64,000 nucleotides of DNA from Chiua virens (Eukaryota; Basidiomycota; Agaricomycetes; Boletales; Boletaceae): contig JAHNUO010000042.1 in assembly GCA_019787685.1 (NCBI GenBank), positions 62,001-126,000 on the forward strand. The letters run 5' to 3'. This document shows positions 57,915 to 64,000 of the stretch, in pieces. The stretch's first letter is position 1; every line of letters starts with the position of its first letter. The position numbers and the translations under genes are program-made. The notes beneath the pieces are model-generated. The model was not told the origin of the DNA, did not search any database, and was given only the letters and a program-made list of their open reading frames with translations.

Positions 57915-60900
57915 TTATCTGACAAGGGGGTAAGCGGGGCAAATGTCTGCGCATGAAAACCAAGTTCCCATCAATTCTACCTCCTTCTTCCTGCTGCGGT
58001 ACTTCGTGATTGGATGGATTTGGCCGGCAAGCGTGCCGACCAGGATCAGCGCACATCTATCGTTCCCGCTGCCAGTCGGAAGAGCGGGCTTCAGGAATTG
58101 CGCAGGGATGAAGTGATGTTGAATCCCTGACCCCCTGTTATGCCCCGGGACAGTGACAGAGACGGAACCTTCGGGGGCAGGCCCAGAAGGACCACAAAAG
58201 CGGTCAGGGCAGGTTGTACGAGCGACACGGTTAAGAAATGATCCACGCTCGAAGTGAAGGTCCACATTGAATGCGAGATGGAAGGAGGAGAACTCCTTGC
58301 AGAATTCGTCGTTGAAAAGCCAGGGAATTTGACCTGAATTCAGCAAATTAAAAGTTGTCTATCACGGAATAGAGGTAGAAGACATACTATGTAGCTGGGC
58401 AGTTACAGGCACATCGGAGGGCGTTACCATCCATGCTGAGTCTTCTGCCAGCTGTGACGAAGAAGATGCTCCGGGAGAGGGAGGTGGTGTCCTTTCTCGC
58501 GGCATTGGAGCGAACGATGCACGAAACGATGCACGAAAAAGAGACATAAGTTGACGCAGGTGATTCTGATCCAACATGTGGCCCGACAAGAGGACACCAG
58601 AACTGTAAAATATGTGAGAAGTGGCACGGAGAGCGGTCACCGAACTCACAGAGCAGTAACGTAACGGTTAGGGAGGTTAACAGACGGGTGCCCAGGCAAT
58701 GATACCACACTACAGTCCCGACCCAAAGCATACAACGTCGCCCGACGACCCTTGAACTGACCACGGATCACCCAAACCTCCTTGCCAATCAATTTGGATG
58801 ATTCACGCATTGAAAAGTCTGCAACCTTCACGCATCGCGTGATGGGAACAGTATCCTGCATAATATGTTTATTAGATCCCATTATTGGAGAATTGACACG
58901 TAAGCACTTACTGTCACACCATGGTAAAACATCACATCAAGGCGACCTTTGAACCAATCAACCTTTTTTACCACTCCTCGATTGCCCCAGTGTGTTCCCC
59001 TTGCGATTCTGACTTCGTCGCCAACAGTGACATCATAACCCTTTTCCTTCGTGAACTTCAAGGTGTTGGACGCTGGGGTGGATACAATGTGGGAAACATG
59101 AACAAATGCCATGTCTCCGGTCAAACCCGCATATTCTGGATCTTCAGGCTGGTGGTCGTTTGGATCACCGGGGACCGCAATCTGCACTATGTTGGTGTTA
59201 GTATCAATCCAACAGATGTAACCGCGAAGACCACAGTGTGGGCCATCAACAACGCGTGCCCAATCACCGACATCGAGAGCCGCTTGTTCTTCGGACGGCG
59301 GGACGGAAGGGAGAGGGTGACTTGGATCATAAGACGACCACTGATGATCAGGGCGGAATGTCTCCAGATAGAAATTTGATATTTGAACCTAATACACGTT
59401 CAGGTGACGAAATGATATTTTATCTTTAATACTCACTTCGCGGGACAGGTCGGTTGCTGAACTAAGGACTACCTCATCCTCCAAGACGGTAGTGACCATC
59501 CCCACAAAACCACGGTGGGGACCGACGACAATTCGGACATGATCTCCAAGAGAGAAAAGGCGACGTTGTTCGAGGAGAGCGCAGTGATATGTTTCGTTGT
59601 CCAGAAGGAGGGAGATGGACCATTTCTCTACATCAACAGAGACAACTGTCGCCCTTTGACCGAGCAGTTCAGGGGAAGATGAACGGACGACATCCCCTTC
59701 TACCCAGAACTGGGAAGAAAAGAGGACGCTACTCTCCTCTACTAAGGATGGATCAATGCCAGCTTGCGCATGAAGCAAAAACTCCTCCGGGTGAGGAATG
59801 GCAACGCGTTCGAGTTCATTCGTCATTAACGAGAGGCGAAGGAGGCCGGCGAAGTAGGAGATATCCTGGCATTGAAACGCAGTCACGCCTTTCGAGTTCT
59901 CGATGGCGATCAGCTGTAGACCAACTTCGTGTGCGGTTTGCCAATCGAACAACGCACGGGTATTTTGTGACTTCTCCTCGCACAAATCATAGGGTCGTTT
60001 GCGCGGCACAACCAGAACATCGGCCGTGTCCCCATTACAGTTGAGAACATATCCGAGATCGCTCTTGTACGCGCCTCTCCTGATTTGTACCCAACTTCGG
60101 CGTGGTAGGGTAACACCCGCGGAGAAGATTTGATTCGCCTCCGACGGGGGAACGAGGGTGATATCCCCCACCAAAATGCGGTGAGAAGGGTTCAGGGCGC
60201 GCCGGATTTCTAGAGGGCACGAAGCTCGTATATAAACCCTTCGGGGGAGCCATGGAATGATTAATGCCCCGGACACACGAGGCTTCAGGTCTTCAAGGAT
60301 GAAGCGAGCAGCGTGTACTGTAAGGCGTCAGTGAGGAGCGGTTGATTGTACTAGGGATTCATGACTCACGAGTATAAAATTCAACGAAGTAGCACCTCGT
60401 GTCCTCAACCTGCCCTTGCGATGCTACCCGGTGAGAGCGAGGGGCACCAGCATAACGGTCGGCGATGTCATTCAGATCTTGGGTAAGAGTTTGCACTCCC
60501 GACCTCCCTATGTGCCGCTGACTCGAGCGTAACGAATGAACCGAAATCTCATCCTCCGGTTCGGAATTAGTCTCTTCTTCCTCTTCTTCCTCTTCCGTGG
60601 CATCGAGGTCGAGGAACCTGTTAACAGCAATCCTACGGCGTTTGCGCGACTTCGGTTCGCTGGGAAGTCTCCTACTCCTCGAAGCGACTGGGAAAGAAGA
60701 ACCATCGGTCACGGCGATGTTGCTGGGTGGCTGATCAGACAGGGAAATCCCGCGAACTCTGGCCTCCTCAAGCACAATATCGACAGCCGAAATAAGATGA
60801 TCCTCGGTGGGATCCGATGCAACCTCAACCTTCTGGAAGATTTCTTTCCATTCGTTGTAGTCGTAGTTGCCGAGGGTTAACAGCTCTTTCTCGAGATCGA

Positions 60901-60973
60901 GAAAGGATATGGTGTCGGAGGCCCATTGCTTTACGAACAACCAAGCTGCGTGGACTTCAATGAGAGATGGCAT
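57915..60973 (-). CDS. SPT5-like KOW-domain protein
   Basis: From ATG at 60973 the first exon reaches ~60370, then exons 60318-~59440, ~59390-58918, ~58858-58650, ~58605-58395 and ~58335-57915 give roughly 850 residues. The N-terminus has an acidic stretch (ATEEEEEEEETNSEPEDE) as in SPT5, followed by an NGN-like region (CYFVEFYT, RVYIRASCPLEIRRAL). At least four KOW motifs follow: GDHVRIVVGPHRGFVGMV, GDWARVVDGPHCGLRGYI, GDEVRIARGTHWGNRGVV and GKEVWVIRGQFKGRRATL. SPT5 binds RNA polymerase II and controls elongation. This protein lacks the C-terminal heptad-like repeats of true SPT5 and is shorter, so I take it as a lineage-specific paralogue. Its promoter region borders the inverted-repeat transposon. 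Confidence 0.75.
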
Positions 60974-61292
60974 ACTTGTGCGTTGCTAGATGGGATTTGA
61001 GTTAGCGCAAAAAGATGGAGAGCATTCAGTACGACTTACAATGTAGTAGGTTGCTATTTGACAGTTTTCCAGTATTACCTACCCTTGCGAGATTCCAACT
61101 AACGTGTCCAGATTAGAATCAACTTGATCGACGAGGAAGATACTCACTCCTAGGCACGTCGGCTCACGAAATTTCTAATTACTGTAGTTCGCCTGGGTCA
61201 TTTATTAGACAAGTCGCCTTGATATTGATGAAATACTTGCAATGTTCGGTATTACGAATGGCACTCTACTGCCAATACACTGCCGATACTAC
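60974..61292. other. Short spacer upstream of the SPT5-like gene
   Basis: About 320 bp; no coding signal; probable promoter of the SPT5-like gene. Confidence 0.45.
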
Positions 61293-61771
61293 TATGGGGT
61301 GCTACTAGAACGAGAAAGAGTTGTGTCAGTGTCGCGCGAAGGAATTTAAACTGGAACGTACAGCGATTCCCACAATCGGTTCCTCTACAGTGGCGGTGCC
61401 TGTCCAACACAATACAAGAACAATGGACGTGTGGTGGATGGTACTCATAGTGGCGATGAATAAGCGTCGCAATTGCATTGCGACGAATCATTACTACATA
61501 CTGACAGGAAAGGAAGCTTCGAAGCTATGACATCTTAAACAGCACTACTACGTATTGGTGGAGGGGGGGAAAAAGGTTAAAGTTCACAGGAGACGGCTTA
61601 TAAACTGGAACGCAGTCAATTGGATAATCGGTTCCCACACCACAGTGGCCACGGTGGCGATACATTGATCACGAATTGGGACAAATAATCGGAGTTTGAC
61701 TGAGTTCGTTCCAGTTTAAATTCCTTCGTGCGACACTCAGACAACTCTTTCTTGTTCCAGTAGCACCCCTA
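61293..61771. mobile_element. Non-autonomous DNA transposon (MITE-like) with 63-bp inverted repeats
   Basis: Left end 61296-61358 and right end 61707-61769 are inverted repeats with 58 of 63 bases equal, starting GGGGTGCTACT. TA lies next to each end (61293-61294; 61770-61771), as expected for a TA target. Internal bases hold a second direct repeat pair (CTGGAACG...ATCGGTTCC...ACAGTGGC, near 61351 and 61613). No frame long enough for a transposase. Superfamily is not certain; Tc1/mariner-type is suggested only by the TA. Confidence 0.8.
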
Positions 61772-61896
61772 GCAGTATCAGTATCGCTGAGATATTTAGG
61801 CTTCAGGAATCCAACAACGCGGGCAAAATGTTGACAGTAATGCGATTCTTAATATCCTAGTGCGGAACTTCCTACAGTAACATGTAAGTGTTTGTG

Positions 61897-63703
61897 CTAT
61901 CTCCTAAACTCGACACTTGAACACTCCCAAGTGCCCTCCTCGACATACTCGCGAAGATCGTGCACTTTGCGCGTCTTGTCATGCGCGTCTCCCTGATTGT
62001 CTCCCTGCTCGTCTCCCTGTTCGCCTTCATGTTCGAGAAGCGCACGATGGGTCGCATCTTCATGGTCTCCTGACCTCGGGTCAACAAGTGAGTCTTCTTG
62101 CTCCCTCTCCACGCTTGGCATCGTGAGCCTGACTTTGCCAATATCGTAGTCTGGTCCCTTGCGACTCGGGCGGTCTTCCCTTCTCCGCGTTGGTAAGACA
62201 CGAGTGTCGGGAATCTGCTGCTCAACCTGCTCAACCAGTTGCTGCAGCAACATCTGTACGTCGCCGTTCGTGTCGGGCTGGTTGGACTCATGCCACAAAT
62301 TGTTCCAGACATCTATTAGGGTGTTAGTTTCCCTGCCGCGAACATGCGGATGCTGGGTGCCAGTAAGTTTGATTGTGATCTCGTTGACTGTCTCCACTCA
62401 CCATACTTTGAACGACTAGGATGACCACCACTAAGATGGTCAGGAGGTGGGACATAACCTGAAGAGCTGTCCGGAAGCTTGGCCAGGTATTGGTCGCATT
62501 GTCTTGCGCCAGAGAATATTGCTTCTTCCATACCGATATGTGCGCGTTAGCGTCAGCATCACTACCTGAAGAGGCAGCGATGACCAGAGAGGAACTTCCA
62601 TCATCATGGGCCTAATAATCAGGCGTAAGTTGTTGCTCATCTATTTGTTCGATGCTTACCGTTATTGTTTGAACTAGTCCCCCATGAGAATGACTCAAAG
62701 TTTGAACGAGCGATCCGGTAGTCTTGTCGAAGATATGCACCATTCCCTTTTCCCCACCACCAATGATCACTCGCTCTTGTTCAGCAAATGCCACTTGTTT
62801 CGGGTAAGTTTTCGTTGGTTTAGTGTCGTATGATCGAACACAAACTCCATCGTCCAGACGGTGTAAGCCGAACCCGCTGACAGCATTGTCAACGACAAAA
62901 TACCCTCCTGACCGGTCGAGAGCGACCGCCCCGCTACGGTGAATCATTCAGATATGAGGTATTGATGCATGCTATATGACTCACATCATCAGTCCGGTAG
63001 ACTTCGTGCTCAGAAGTAAGCCATCTCTGCATCGCAAGGTATGTCTGGTGTTGGAGTATTCGTTATCAATTTTATTCTCGCCTCACAGGTTGACTTACAT
63101 TTCTCCGTCGTACATCCCGAAAACAACAATATCGGAACCCAAGAAATATAGAGCGCGTGGAATGGATGTGGGAAGCTCGACACTGAAAATGCTGGTTATA
63201 TTGAGTTTGGAGTCGAGGGCCCAAAGCTGGGCACGTTTGTCCCGTGTCCCTGTGATAAGGCGAGTACTGCCATCAACGTTGTACTGGCTGATGCTCATGA
63301 TTTCTTGCCCAGTCCCAATGCGCCGCGAGGACACGTCGAATTCGCTCGCTGCATCCGAACGCTGACGCCACAGCATAAGGTACCCTAGCCCTGTTCCGCA
63401 GCATAGAGTTTCGTGGATCTGATTGTTTCCGGATAACCACGTCATGCAGGTGACAGGATCCCTTGGGCTTCGCGTTTGAGTAAGTTTCGCGAGTTGAGAC
63501 ATTCGCGGTATGTCCCATATTCGTAATCCATCAACTCCTACTCATCGTTAGTTGTCTCCTGTTCCAACAGAGATAACGTACTGACCGCCACTTGCTAGCA
63601 AATGGCGAGCATTGGATACTGCCAGACACAGGATAGCGTCTTTATGCCCTGTCAGGCGACCAACGAGTTCGTATTTTTGGGATTTAGACCAAAGTGAAGA
63701 CAT
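61897..63703 (-). CDS. WD40-repeat protein with a membrane anchor
   Basis: From ATG at 63703 (MSSLWSKSQKYELVGRLTGH) about six exons lead to TAG at 61897, all joins in phase. WD-type blades: LTGHKDAILCLAVSNARHLLASGG, GLRIWDIP, VTCMTWLSG...LMLWRQ, STRLITGTRDKRAQLWAL, ERVIIGGGEKGMVHIFDK, and SLVIAASSGSDANAHISVW. After the propeller comes one membrane helix (HLLTILVVVILVVQSM), then a ~140-residue charged tail with a helix LLQQLVEQVEQQI and a repetitive GEQGDEQGDNQGD stretch. The expected place is a membrane with the propeller and tail on opposite sides. The family is common in this fungal group and its function is unknown. Confidence 0.8.
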
Positions 63704-64000
63704 TGGTGTTGTTCTGGGTATGCAGATTCTGTTGGTTGTCGTCAAATATATAATCCTAACTGCCCGCCGTGTCGCTGGATAGCAGGAAAATAATGCATTA
63801 TGGTAGTCGTAACCTGGGCAATGTCCTGCCATTGTGCTCTTTCAATGATGCGATGCCCTGGTGAGTTAGGTTAGGGTTATGAGTGCTCTTTGCTGGTACC
63901 CTAGGGTGCATTTAGAACCCCATCCTAGGGTTTAATAGATCCTAGAATAGGGTTTGGTAATAAATCTATGTTCTATAAAAGGCCTTGAGTATAGTAAACT
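63704..64000. other. Right-edge spacer with TTAGGG-like motifs
   Basis: GTTAGGTTAGGGTTATG at ~63867 and several CCTAGGGT/TAGGGTTT words up to ~63960 resemble degenerate telomere units, but they are scattered and not a real array. Confidence 0.35.

Overview
The window looks like nuclear DNA of a filamentous basidiomycete. Genes are cut by many introns of about 47-65 nt with GT(A/G)-(C/T)AG borders and CTGAC/CTAAC-like branch sites. The gene content (HET-domain protein, TKL-like kinase, F-box protein, several DUF6699 proteins, secreted berberine-bridge oxidase, Ty1/copia element) fits an Agaricomycete. My best guess is the Rhizoctonia/Ceratobasidiaceae group; that placement is inference from gene families, not from a marker gene. 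I found no rRNA, no tRNA I could fold, and no CRISPR.  Layout. 0-9 kb: the 3' end of an unknown gene, a two-exon DUF6699 gene, an F-box/LRR gene broken by one in-frame TAG, and a decayed stretch. 9.25-13.3 kb: the gene for the mitochondrial DNA polymerase gamma catalytic subunit, with all exonuclease and polymerase motifs. 14.0-20.7 kb: a protein kinase gene whose non-canonical GC-AG intron carries a 5,240-bp Ty1/copia element with identical 282-bp LTRs and a 5-bp target duplication. 20.9-22.4 kb: a HET-domain gene. 22.6-24 kb: decayed copies of the polymerase gamma 3' end and of a kinase N-terminus, which look like an old segmental duplication. 24-27 kb: an unknown gene and an aldo/keto reductase. 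27-31 kb: nothing convincing. 31-46 kb: four more DUF6699 genes, all on the + strand, interspersed with a small stress-protein-like gene, a secreted FAD oxidase and a GH5 exo-beta-1,3-glucanase. 46-47 kb: a small secreted protein. 48.6-57.4 kb: two long minus-strand multi-exon genes of unknown family, each holding tandem repeats with a 75-bp period. 57.9-61 kb: an SPT5-like protein with KOW motifs. 61.3-61.8 kb: a short DNA transposon with 63-bp inverted repeats. 61.9-63.7 kb: a membrane-anchored WD40 protein.  The most striking signal is inside the copia LTR. The LTR holds the same 45-nt sequence twice. The first copy is split by a perfect 50-nt spliceosomal intron (GTAAGC, CTGAC, TAG) and the second copy is the exact spliced version. 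The element also has a primer-binding site matching the anticodon arm of initiator tRNA-Met (half-tRNA priming), and an otherwise complete pol frame killed by a TGA and by Asn-Asn in place of the catalytic Asp-Asp of reverse transcriptase, although its LTRs are identical.
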